NCBI GenBank assembly: GCA_047638515.1
Contig: JBLIME010000072.1
Coordinates: 1-11,754, forward strand
DNA from: CANLBN01 sp047638515
GTDB taxonomy: Bacteria > Pseudomonadota > Gammaproteobacteria > Pseudomonadales > Cellvibrionaceae
Reading direction: 5' to 3'
Length of the DNA stretch: 11,754 bases
Part shown: positions 1 through 6,852 of the stretch, piece after piece
How the letters are laid out: each line of letters opens with the position of its first letter
How positions within the stretch are numbered: the first letter of the stretch is position 1
The notes under the pieces: model-generated
Told to the model about the DNA's origin: nothing
The model's input: the letters and a program-made list of their open reading frames with translations, nothing else
Database searches by the model: none
Program-made: the position numbers and the translations under genes

Positions 1-707
1 AAGGCATCTATTTTTTCAGCAAGCTCGCCTCGGTAAAAGCTCTCGCTGTAAGTATCAGCGATTGACTGTAGCGAGTCAGCATGAGCTGCTGAAGTAAAGA
101 GTTCACCTGGTTTAGGTGTACGACCGTTGCGAGCAAAGGTGTCGAACCAACTCTTTTTTAAGACCTCGTCGGTGAGGACTTTATCCATTAGTCGGGCTTC
201 TCTAGCCCACAGGTGACTGATGGTTGGCGAGACGGGAAAACCCTCGCGAGCTAATCGAATAGCCGGCGCCAAGACTTCATTGAAGGGTAGTTTGCCCCAG
301 CGTTTATGAAGACTTGCCCAGGCAGCGGGAATACCTGGTACCGTCACGGGAAGCCAGCCATGCACTGGCATTTGGGTATTGCTATGGCCCACACCATAAC
401 CGTGAGCGCTCATAACTTCAGGGGTTAAGCCCGCCGGCGCAAACGAGCTAGCATTAAGACCATGCAATTCATCTTTCATCCACACCAGTGCGAAGGCATC
501 ACCACCAATGCCGCAACCAGTGGGCTCGACAACCGTGAGGGCGGCGGCAGTAGCAACGGCTGCATCGACAGCATTGCCACCAGCCTTGAGCATCGATAAA
601 CCTACTTCTGCTGCGAGGGGTTGAGAGCTTGCAACCATACCATTTTTAGCAAAGGTTGCTGTTCTCCTTGACACATAAGGATAGTGAGACGAATCGAAAT
701 CTATCAT
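1..707 (-). CDS. gamma-glutamyltransferase-family protein (N-terminal part, cut by window edge)
   Basis: The frame reads from an ATG at 707 down to the window edge without a stop, giving about 235 residues; the C-terminus lies outside. The segment NGMVASSQPLAAEVGLSMLK (residues 22-41), followed by AGGNAVDAAVATAAALTVVEP and GIGGDAFALVW (near 67-76), is the typical start of the large-subunit region of the GGT family. No signal peptide is visible: the N-terminus is polar (MIDFDSSHYPYVSRRT). It therefore resembles the cytoplasmic YwrD-like branch rather than periplasmic Ggt. The family cleaves itself before a catalytic Thr and hydrolyses or transfers gamma-glutamyl groups. That Thr would lie beyond the window, so activity cannot be judged, and a related acylase-type role is possible. 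No good Shine-Dalgarno sequence precedes the ATG. The 63-residue gene lies 150 bp upstream on the same strand. Confidence 0.9.
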   Translation of the reverse strand, partial: MIDFDSSHYPYVSRRTATFAKNGMVASSQPLAAEVGLSMLKAGGNAVDAAVATAAALTVVEPTGCGIGGDAFALVWMKDELHGLNASSFAPAGLTPEVMSAHGYGVGHSNTQMPVHGWLPVTVPGIPAAWASLHKRWGKLPFNEVLAPAIRLAREGFPVSPTISHLWAREARLMDKVLTDEVLKKSWFDTFARNGRTPKPGELFTSAAHADSLQSIADTYSESFYRGELAEKIDA

Positions 708-857
708 AAAAAATACAACGCTTTAGTTAGTATCAATTGGAGGTCATCTTAGACACAGGTGAGGGCCGCGGGAATGCTTTTGCAGCTAATAGCTTTTACC
801 CATATGACATTTGATAGGTTTCACTTGTTAGAAACAATGGTGGCTGATAACTGCCTA

Positions 858-1049
858 CTATTGGCTGCTGATCCAGGTAATGCAAGCGGCAACAAATACA
901 CTAGTGATAACAACTGCAGCAATTGCATCAGCTTTAGCGTCGCCGGTCTCACGTCGGTAGACACCCATGATTGTATTTTTAACGTCTTCCCAATTTGCAT
1001 TGTCATCTAACTGATTTAAAAGAGAAGTTGCAGTTTGTTTGGCGCTCAT
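858..1049 (-). CDS. small protein with C-terminal membrane segment, N-terminus faintly antitoxin-like
   Basis: This is a 63-residue frame with ATG at 1049 and an AGGG ribosome-binding site about 8 nt upstream, which supports it over the overlapping frames on both strands. The first ~40 residues are polar. They contain LLNQLDDNANWEDV and then VYRRETGDAKADA, resembling the 'LPDDATWDDI...' segment common in small bacterial antitoxin-like proteins; this is a visual resemblance only. Residues about 42-60 (AIAAVVITSVFVAACITWI) are hydrophobic and long enough for one transmembrane helix, which is unusual for an antitoxin. No toxin-like partner gene is adjacent; the next gene downstream is GGT-like, 150 bp away. 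The function is not recognised. A truncated or frame-changed relative of a longer protein is an alternative. Confidence 0.65.
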   Translation of the reverse strand: MSAKQTATSLLNQLDDNANWEDVKNTIMGVYRRETGDAKADAIAAVVITSVFVAACITWISSQ

Positions 1050-1101
1050 AATTTTACCCTGGTGACCGTGTCATTATTGTATATTTGGAGTCAGTAAAAG
1101 C

Positions 1102-1128
1102 TTTGATGATGCCAACGCCATCATCAAA
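1102..1128. repeat. perfect 10-bp inverted repeat upstream of the 63-residue gene
   Basis: The arms TTTGATGATG (1102-1111) and CATCATCAAA (1119-1128) are exact reverse complements around a 7-nt loop. The element lies 53 bp upstream of the ATG at 1049. No long T-tract follows on either strand, so it is not a standard terminator. It could be an operator or a leader hairpin for the small gene. Confidence 0.6.
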
Positions 1129-1155
1129 TATCTTTGTCCATCAGAAACAGAACGG

Positions 1156-1184
1156 ATCATATAAAGCAAACAACAATAAAGCAA
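1156..1184 (-). promoter_or_regulatory. candidate sigma70 promoter for the 63-residue gene
   Basis: On the minus strand TTGCTT (1184-1179) and TATGAT (1161-1156) are separated by 17 nt. The -10 matches 5 of 6 consensus bases and the -35 matches 3. Transcription would start near 1149, giving a leader of roughly 100 nt that includes the inverted repeat at 1102-1128. This is a visual match only. Confidence 0.35.
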
Positions 1185-1452
1185 CTTATGAAGCCTTGTT
1201 TTAATGATCTACTGAACAATTAAGACAAGTAAAAGTCTTGTTACGACTAAGATGTCGGCTATTGAAGTCAATAAATTGATGCCTTCTAAATTATAGCCAC
1301 CGGTTTGAATATTGGATTAGCTTTGAGGTGATAGCAACGTCTCGAAGCATGTGACTCTATAGAAGCTATCGCGGGCATAATCTATAAACAAAACGACTCA
1401 TCTGCAGAAATTTTACCTAGCCACTAATGAACTCATATTGACAACGCTATTT

Positions 1453-2799
1453 TTATGACTGGCTTGTGGTGCCAATTGCGCCGTCTAGTCTACGCGGTCT
1501 TTTATTCGATTTTTGAACTAAGTGTTTGTCTAACTTTTCATAAACTAAGGCGATATGCGAGCGCAATTGATAAAGTTCGTCGGTATAAGGTAAAGGTGCA
1601 GCTTGTGTCGTCACGTCTTCTTGCAGCAATACTAATCGAGCCAGCAATTTTACCGAGGCGTCTTTATCAATATCGTGACTTATCTGCTGCTCGATCTCGC
1701 GCAAGTCTCCATACCACCGATAAATACGTGAACGCACTCGCCATCGATATATCGGCGGCAACACCTTCATCAGGGGAATCATCAAGGCTAATAGCGGAAT
1801 CAAGAATACTTGCAACTGACTCGCTAAGACCGCAGCCCAAAACGGTAGGTAGCGCTGCAATAACGGTGGCCCATAATCAAAGTAACGCTTGGCACTACTA
1901 CTTAAAGGAAAATCAACATAGTACTCAGAGGGGAACTGCCCCGGCTCTTCGAGAAGACCACCATCGGCGTGCACTGCTTCTACCACCTGCATCAACAAAG
2001 CCACTAACGCGGGATGAATATCGTCTCTGGCCGCTAGAGTTGCCGCAGCTGACAATAAGTTAATGTCTTTTTCAGGAATATTGCGCCTGAAATCAATAAC
2101 ACCTTGGGGCAGCTCGACTGTAGATAAGAAGCGGTAGCGACGTGTATAAGCTTTGGCGCGCTCGAAATCAAAAGGCGCTATATCGCTATTAGTCAGTAAT
2201 GACTTTATTAATGGGGCACTAGTTGATGCGACCACAAACATATAATCGGCTTCGCCGTTCAATAGGCGACGAGCGCCCTCGTCGCTGTTTACTGTCATTA
2301 GCTCGGCATTGCTCGCATTAATACCATTATTTTCGAGTAAAAGATTAACGAGTGCAAGCGTGCCACTGCCCTCGGAACCAATAGCAACACGTCGTCCTTT
2401 AAGATCGGCAGTTTTAAAGACAACTTTTGAACTGGGCATAAACAACCACAAAGGCTCGTAATAAAGGCTGCCTAAAGAAACAAGAGACGCACCTGCACTG
2501 GCTGCATACTTTACCGTTTGGCCGGTACCACTTTGAACAAAGGCTAAATCAACCTCTGACTTTTGAAGTCGCTCGATGTTGTCGATCGAACCAGATGTGC
2601 TCACTATGTTTAATTCAATGCCTTTTTGCGCCAGTAACTTTTTATACGCTTGCGCATAAGCGTAATAGGCCCCCGTCAAAGCGCCGGTAGCAATAGTGAT
2701 GCTGCGGGGTGGGCTTGGCTTAACAAACTGATTGGCGAACAAAAAACCGCCCACAACAATTAACAACCCTAGGCCATAGACCTGTATATTTTCTTTCAT
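1453..2799 (-). CDS. TAXI-family (TRAP-type) solute-binding protein with membrane anchors
   Basis: This 448-residue protein resembles TAXI-type substrate-binding proteins (COG2358-like). It has an N-terminal hydrophobic segment (residues about 8-24), then SITIATGALTGAYYAYAQAY (33-52), VSTSGSIDNIERL (66-78), VDLAFVQSGTG (83-93), the GRRVAIGSEGSGT stretch (135-147) and GEADYMFVVAS (182-192). The binding domain ends near 310. A second hydrophobic segment (about 319-345) is followed by a basic, charged tail of ~100 residues, predicted cytoplasmic. Both ends therefore probably anchor the periplasmic domain to the inner membrane. No DctQ/DctM-like permease is adjacent, so it may serve a distant transporter or act as a sensor. 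A GAAG ribosome-binding site lies 7 nt before the ATG. It is divergent from the peroxidase gene. Confidence 0.88.
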   Translation of the reverse strand: MKENIQVYGLGLLIVVGGFLFANQFVKPSPPRSITIATGALTGAYYAYAQAYKKLLAQKGIELNIVSTSGSIDNIERLQKSEVDLAFVQSGTGQTVKYAASAGASLVSLGSLYYEPLWLFMPSSKVVFKTADLKGRRVAIGSEGSGTLALVNLLLENNGINASNAELMTVNSDEGARRLLNGEADYMFVVASTSAPLIKSLLTNSDIAPFDFERAKAYTRRYRFLSTVELPQGVIDFRRNIPEKDINLLSAAATLAARDDIHPALVALLMQVVEAVHADGGLLEEPGQFPSEYYVDFPLSSSAKRYFDYGPPLLQRYLPFWAAVLASQLQVFLIPLLALMIPLMKVLPPIYRWRVRSRIYRWYGDLREIEQQISHDIDKDASVKLLARLVLLQEDVTTQAAPLPYTDELYQLRSHIALVYEKLDKHLVQKSNKRPRRLDGAIGTTSQS

Positions 2800-2821
2800 T
2801 ACATATCTTCATAGAAGCTAA

Positions 2822-2837
2822 AGTGTACACGTTCACT
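2822..2837. promoter_or_regulatory. 16-bp partial palindrome, candidate operator
   Basis: AGTGTACACGTTCACT in the 93-bp divergent spacer has AGTG/CACT outer arms and pairs symmetrically at 12 of 16 positions. It contains the perfect 8-bp palindrome GTGTACAC (2823-2830). Its size and symmetry suit a dimeric repressor. It lies 23 bp upstream of the TAXI gene and 56 bp upstream of the peroxidase gene. The regulator is unknown. Confidence 0.35.
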
Positions 2838-2892
2838 AAACCGAGAAAACTTGGCTCGCGTAAAAAGTAGACAAGTGTTAAAGGTCTAAATT

Positions 2893-3528
2893 ATGCTACT
2901 CAAACAAATATTACAAACGCTGCAGACTAAGGTTTGTGCTAAAACTGGCCCAATGTTAGTTTCACCGCTAGTACTGGTCGCATTATTTTCAGGTCATGTC
3001 AGTGCTAGCAGCACTGATGTAGCCGTCACCGACAATTTTACAGCGTCCACCAGCACCTGCCCCAATTGGCTAAACGAAAGCTTTCGTCGTCTGCACTCCA
3101 CCGAAGATGTTAATGTCTGCGAAGCCTTTGCGGGTAAACCTCTGCTTATTGTTAATACCGCAAGCCACTGTGGTTTTACCTATCAGTTTTCAGGTCTTGA
3201 GGCGCTGCATCAACGCTACAAAGATAAGGGCTTGAGGGTTATTGGCTTTGCTAGTAACGATTTCAGGCAAGAAGCCAAATCTGAGGCAAAGGCTGCAACT
3301 ATCTGTTACGAGAATTATGGCGTAACCTTTACGATGATGGCACCGATTTCCGTCAGAGGTGATAATGCGCACCCTGTGTTCAAAAAATTATCTGCGCAAA
3401 CTCAAGCGCCAGGTTGGAACTTCACTAAATTTTTAGTGAGTAGTGACGGTACCAAGATTACACGCTTTGATTCGTCAACCGCACCCGATTCACCTCAAAT
3501 CATATCTGCTATTGATGCCTTACTGTGA
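2893..3528 (+). CDS. periplasmic Cys-type glutathione peroxidase
   Basis: This 211-residue thiol peroxidase would reduce hydroperoxides outside the cytoplasm. Residues 1 to about 39 form a signal peptide: a long N-region, a hydrophobic core (MLVSPLVLVALF, 21-32) and a likely cut after VSA. The GPx core follows: LLIVNTASHCGFTYQFSGLE (84-103) with peroxidatic Cys93, GFASNDF (118-124), and PGWNFTKFLV (173-182) with the family's Trp175 and Asn176. Cys138, in the helix after SEAKAATIC, matches the resolving Cys of thioredoxin-dependent GPx enzymes, so thioredoxin-like reduction is more likely than glutathione (inference). The usual Gln of the NQF motif is Asp123 here. Cys56 and Cys76 lie before the core and could form a disulfide. 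AAGG (2880-2883) precedes the ATG at suitable spacing. The gene is divergent from the TAXI gene. Confidence 0.93.
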   Translation: MLLKQILQTLQTKVCAKTGPMLVSPLVLVALFSGHVSASSTDVAVTDNFTASTSTCPNWLNESFRRLHSTEDVNVCEAFAGKPLLIVNTASHCGFTYQFSGLEALHQRYKDKGLRVIGFASNDFRQEAKSEAKAATICYENYGVTFTMMAPISVRGDNAHPVFKKLSAQTQAPGWNFTKFLVSSDGTKITRFDSSTAPDSPQIISAIDALL

Positions 3529-3652
3529 CGCATTGGCGGGCTCTTACTTAACACCCTACGCTGAGAGAAATGGCTTTTAAACTCTTCAGCTCACGAGGAG
3601 CTATTGCGCGTTAGCTGCGACATAATCAACACACATTGTGTGGTAACCGCAC

Positions 3653-3678
3653 CTATCTAGAAGACTAGGCTAGGATAG
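3653..3678. repeat. 8-bp inverted repeat with one bulge
   Basis: CTATCTAG (3653-3660) pairs with CTAGGATAG (3670-3678), leaving one G bulged and a 9-nt loop. It lies 125 bp after the gpx stop and lacks a following T-run, so a terminator role for gpx is weak. Confidence 0.3.
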
Positions 3679-3790
3679 CGTCATATATTCAAATAGAACT
3701 CAATAGAGCCGCTAATATGACAGCGGCCAAGTGCCATGTTGTAAAGCTATGCCCAGTTATCGACACAGCCTTAGCATCCCGCGCGATCAG

Positions 3791-3985
3791 TTAACGGCGA
3801 CCGTCACTAAGAAGCGTCGGGACATGAAATAAACAGTGACTATTAGGCAACAGCGGATACTTGTGCCGTGTTCTTTGCTTAAAAAACTGCGAATAGCTCA
3901 CTACAATAAAATCAACAATAAGCACCCCCAAGCCGCCAAATACGCCATAGACCATTACGTAAAGCACTTTAAAATGCTCAAGCAT
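3791..3985 (-). CDS. doubtful small membrane protein
   Basis: This is a 64-residue frame from ATG 3985; a GTG at 4006 would add seven residues. Its first half (LYVMVYGVFGGLGVLIVDFI) is strongly hydrophobic and could span the membrane, followed by a basic tail (FFKQRTRHKYP). Neither start has a Shine-Dalgarno sequence, no promoter is evident and no family is recognised. It is the only frame of note in the 1-kb spacer. It may be chance. Confidence 0.2.
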   Translation of the reverse strand: MLEHFKVLYVMVYGVFGGLGVLIVDFIVVSYSQFFKQRTRHKYPLLPNSHCLFHVPTLLSDGRR

Positions 3986-4164
3986 TAAACACAGACAGCC
4001 AAACACTCGTTTTCAAGCCGCGGCCCGCACCGGCTATATCCGAGAAATATGGCGCCTCTTTTTAGAGATTCGCTGCAGCATTAACTATTAGTGTATGGGC
4101 TCGCAATAATGTACCGCTTTCTTTACCGCTATAAACAGCTGCCTCTTTGTTAAAGTTGTCAACT

Positions 4165-4197
4165 AATGCCATCTATATCGAAAACATTGATGGCATT
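4165..4197. repeat. perfect 9-bp inverted repeat
   Basis: AATGCCATC (4165-4173) and GATGGCATT (4189-4197) are exact reverse complements around a 15-nt loop. No T-tract follows on either strand. The role is unknown. Confidence 0.5.
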
Positions 4198-4382
4198 CCA
4201 AAAGCCATTAATAACAATAGAACAAAGAGTGTTTGATGAGGTTGAGGGAAGCCAGTCAATGAATAACTCCCTTGATTGAATAGGCTCAATCGAAATAGGC
4301 TCGTCAGTTAAGACTGTACAAGCATATACCTGATACAAAAACGACGGCTAGGTAGTAGACTAACGTAAGCGATTAAAATAAC

Positions 4383-4450
4383 TGAGTGGTTTTAAAAACC
4401 ATGCAGACACTCTGTCAACTACAAGCTGAGCCGTTTATAAAAACCACTCA
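4383..4450. repeat. perfect 11-bp inverted repeat with 46-bp interior
   Basis: TGAGTGGTTTT (4383-4393) and AAAACCACTCA (4440-4450) are exact reverse complements separated by 46 bp. The left arm also begins a local palindrome, GGTTTTTAAAACC-like. The size resembles a very small mobile repeat or a long hairpin, but I saw no flanking target duplication. Confidence 0.5.
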
Positions 4451-4472
4451 CTTTGGAACATTCTAATTACTG

Positions 4473-4498
4473 CAGCGAGGTCCTCTGCAACCTCGCTG
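4473..4498 (-). terminator. hairpin just after aspS, possible terminator
   Basis: CAGCGAGGT (4473-4481) and ACCTCGCTG (4490-4498) form a GC-rich 9-bp stem with an 8-nt loop, 14 nt beyond the aspS stop. The position fits a terminator. On the minus strand it is followed by CAGTAATTAG rather than a T-run, so efficiency as an intrinsic terminator is doubtful. Confidence 0.45.
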
Positions 4499-4512
4499 AA
4501 ACATGTCTTACC

Positions 4513-6288
4513 CTATTCGCTAGCGGGCTTTTTATCGGCAAGACGAATATGTAACTCACGCAGTTGCTTGCGATCGACGGCTCCGGGAGCATCCGTTAAG
4601 ACACAGGCGGCCGACTGTGTTTTAGGGAAGGCAATCACATCTCGAATAGAGGTGCTATTGGTCATCAACATGATGAGCCGGTCGAGACCAAAAGCCAAAC
4701 CACCATGGGGTGGCGCGCCATACTTTAGAGCATCAAGCAAAAAGCCAAACTTTTCACGCTGCTCGCTCTCGCCAATACCGAGCACTTCGAATACTGCTTG
4801 CTGCATCGATTGACTGTGAATACGAATAGAGCCACCACCTAATTCCGTACCGTTTAGCACCATGTCGTAAGCGACTGATAAAGCTTCACCAGGGTTCGCT
4901 AGCAGCTCTGTTGCCGAGCACGCAGGTGCGGTAAAAGGATGGTGAATAGATGTCCAGCCCGTATCGGTAGCTTCGAACATGGGAAAGTCGACCACCCACA
5001 ATGGCGCCCATTCACAGGTATAAAGATCGAGATCTTCACCCAACTTGCAGCGCAGCGCGCCTAAAGATTCCGACACAATATTGGCTTTGTCCGCTCCAAA
5101 AAATATTAAGTCGCCGGTTTCGGCCTTTAAGCGCTGTAAGATCGCACCGCGTACGTCGGTCGGTAAAAATTTGACAATCGGTGACTGCAAGCCATTCTCT
5201 AAATCTAACTTGTCATTCACTTTAATATAGGCCAAGCCTTTGGCTCCATAAATACTGACAAACTTTGTATAGTTGTCAATTTGTTTACGTGTTAATTTTT
5301 CGTTACCCCCCGTTATTTTTAGAGCGGCAATGCGACCGTTAGGATCGTTCGCAGGTCCTGAAAACACTTTGAAATCGACTTCAGTCATTAAGTCTTTAAT
5401 ATCAACTAACTCTAACGGGATACGTAAATCGGGTTTATCTGAGCCGTATCTTGCGATTGCATCACTATAGGTCATGCGCGGAAAGCTGCCTAAATCGACA
5501 TGCTTCATGGTTTTAAATATTTTAGTGATCATACCTTCGGTCACCGACATAATTTGCTCATCGCTCATAAATGAGGTTTCTATATCGATTTGAGTAAATT
5601 CAGGTTGGCGATCGGCACGCAGGTCTTCATCGCGAAAACATTTAGCGATTTGATAGTAACGGTCAAAACCTGCAACCATTAACAGCTGCTTAAAAATTTG
5701 TGGCGATTGTGGCAAGGCAAAAAACTGGCCTTCATGCGTTCGCGACGGCACTAAATAATCACGGGCGCCCTCGGGGGTTGCTCGGGTTAGTATAGGCGTC
5801 TCAATATCTAAAAATTCGTTTTCATCGAGGTAGTTGCGGATTGCGCTGGTTACTTTAGAGCGAAAACGTAGATTATTTTGCATCTCTTGGCGACGCAGAT
5901 CTAGGTAGCGAAACTTAAGGCGCACGTCCTCGCCCACCGTGCTGTGCTCATTTAATGGAAATGGCGGCGTCTCGGAGACACTGAGAATTTCGAGCTCGGT
6001 GCCATAAACCTCTATTTCGCCGGTCGCCATATTTTTGTTGACGGTGGCGCCATCGCGAGCGCGAACTTTACCTGTCACCCTAAGTACATACTCACTGCGC
6101 ACCTTGTCAGCTAGAGCAAAATTTTCTTCTCCATCGGGGTCAAATACTATTTGCACAATGCCATCACGATCGCGGAGATCAATAAAAATGACGCCGCCGT
6201 GATCGCGTCGACGATCGACCCAACCACATAAAGTCACGGCTTGATCGATAAAATTAGTGTTTAGTGCACCACAGTATTCACTGCGCAT
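4513..6288 (-). CDS. aspS: aspartyl-tRNA synthetase, probably non-discriminating
   Basis: This 591-residue class II synthetase charges tRNA with aspartate in the cytoplasm; the length matches the bacterial family (E. coli about 590). The OB-fold anticodon domain opens with MRSEYCGALN and contains CGWVDRRRDHGGVIFIDLRD (21-40). Class II motif 2 includes FRDEDLRADRQPEFTQIDIE, motif 3 is GGLAFGLDRLIML, and the bacterial GAD insertion lies between (including GSDKPDLR and GPANDPNGR). Residue 30 is His where E. coli has Leu, and residue 81 is Ala where E. coli has Lys. Loss of that Leu/Lys pair is associated with non-discriminating AspRS that also charges tRNA-Asn. The start at 6288 has an AAGGA site 8 nt upstream. 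The fmdB-like gene lies 89 bp upstream on the same strand. Confidence 0.98.
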   Translation of the reverse strand: MRSEYCGALNTNFIDQAVTLCGWVDRRRDHGGVIFIDLRDRDGIVQIVFDPDGEENFALADKVRSEYVLRVTGKVRARDGATVNKNMATGEIEVYGTELEILSVSETPPFPLNEHSTVGEDVRLKFRYLDLRRQEMQNNLRFRSKVTSAIRNYLDENEFLDIETPILTRATPEGARDYLVPSRTHEGQFFALPQSPQIFKQLLMVAGFDRYYQIAKCFRDEDLRADRQPEFTQIDIETSFMSDEQIMSVTEGMITKIFKTMKHVDLGSFPRMTYSDAIARYGSDKPDLRIPLELVDIKDLMTEVDFKVFSGPANDPNGRIAALKITGGNEKLTRKQIDNYTKFVSIYGAKGLAYIKVNDKLDLENGLQSPIVKFLPTDVRGAILQRLKAETGDLIFFGADKANIVSESLGALRCKLGEDLDLYTCEWAPLWVVDFPMFEATDTGWTSIHHPFTAPACSATELLANPGEALSVAYDMVLNGTELGGGSIRIHSQSMQQAVFEVLGIGESEQREKFGFLLDALKYGAPPHGGLAFGLDRLIMLMTNSTSIRDVIAFPKTQSAACVLTDAPGAVDRKQLRELHIRLADKKPASE

Positions 6289-6310
6289 AGTGTTTCCTTT
6301 AATAGTGATG

Positions 6311-6338
6311 GAACCACCCTATAATTTGGACGTGGTTC
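6311..6338. repeat. 7-bp inverted repeat in the fmdB-aspS spacer
   Basis: GAACCAC (6311-6317) and GTGGTTC (6332-6338) can pair around a 14-nt AT-rich loop, 23 bp upstream of the aspS ATG. It could be a leader hairpin or an operator. There is no T-tract on the minus strand. Confidence 0.35.
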
Positions 6339-6377
6339 TTACTGTTTGATTGTTATTAAGATCAACAACAATTGCGT

Positions 6378-6701
6378 TCAGTCGACTTTAGCCGCTTTAG
6401 CTGGCTTGGAGTCTTTTGTTACTTTATTGTCGGTAGTTGTTTTGCTGCCTGAAGACGCTTTGCTTGAGTCTTTAGTCGCTGCGGGGGAACTGGCATCACC
6501 AGCTAGGTTTTTTTTATTACCCGATTTAAAATCCGTCTCGTACCAGCCGCTACCAGATAACCTGAAACCAGCAGCGGATACTTTTTTAATCAATGTAGCT
6601 TTGCTACATTCAGGGCAATCGACTAGTGCGTCATCGCTCATTTTTTGTAATGCTTCAAATTCGTGGGCACAAGCACCACATTGATACTCATAAATTGGCA
6701 T
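6378..6701 (-). CDS. FmdB-family zinc-ribbon protein
   Basis: This is a 107-residue protein. The first ~55 residues match the small FmdB-type putative regulatory zinc ribbon: MPIYEYQCGACAHEFEALQK, with CxxC pairs at Cys8/Cys11 and Cys29/Cys32 (DCPEC), then LIKKVSAAGFRLSGSGWYET (37-56). The remainder is a low-complexity Lys/Ser/Ala/Thr tail. The family is often found just upstream of aspS in proteobacteria; its biochemical function is not established. Same strand as aspS, so co-transcription is plausible, although the 89-bp gap leaves room for a second promoter. The ATG at 6701 has only a weak GAGA-like upstream site. The start is supported by the conserved MPIYEY beginning. Confidence 0.93.
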   Translation of the reverse strand: MPIYEYQCGACAHEFEALQKMSDDALVDCPECSKATLIKKVSAAGFRLSGSGWYETDFKSGNKKNLAGDASSPAATKDSSKASSGSKTTTDNKVTKDSKPAKAAKVD

Positions 6702-6852
6702 AAATAATAAATCTCACAGGTTAATCATTAGATAATTACTGACTGTTTAAGTACGCTATTTGAAAACCAAGCCCGCTTAACGGCTAACAATACAGCCGCT
6801 GCGTTTGGGTATTACTCGACTATTTATATTGAACCACATACAACAGCCTAAT

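Larger units (their letters stand above)
1050..1452. other. 403-bp intergenic spacer
   Basis: No coding frame with a credible start was seen. The spacer is AT-rich and holds the candidate minus-strand promoter and the perfect inverted repeat listed separately. No clear terminator was found after the TAXI-protein gene that ends at 1453. Confidence 0.6.
3529..4512. other. 984-bp spacer without a convincing gene
   Basis: Between the ends of the convergent gpx and aspS genes, all frames are broken by frequent stops, apart from one doubtful small membrane ORF near 3791-3985. The spacer holds several inverted repeats, listed separately. I saw no tRNA-like fold, no transposase remnant and no promoter that I could defend. 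Confidence 0.6.

Noticed and set aside
759..1010. 83-residue plus-strand frame, and a 61-residue minus frame at 821-1006
   Set aside because: Both overlap the 63-residue minus gene, which alone has a good ribosome-binding site and a sensible composition.
1455..2063. 202-residue plus-strand frame
   Set aside because: It lies entirely opposite the TAXI-protein gene, and its translation has no family resemblance or membrane/domain pattern.
6346..6684. 112-residue plus-strand frame
   Set aside because: Antisense shadow of the fmdB-like gene, whose zinc-ribbon motif is clear.
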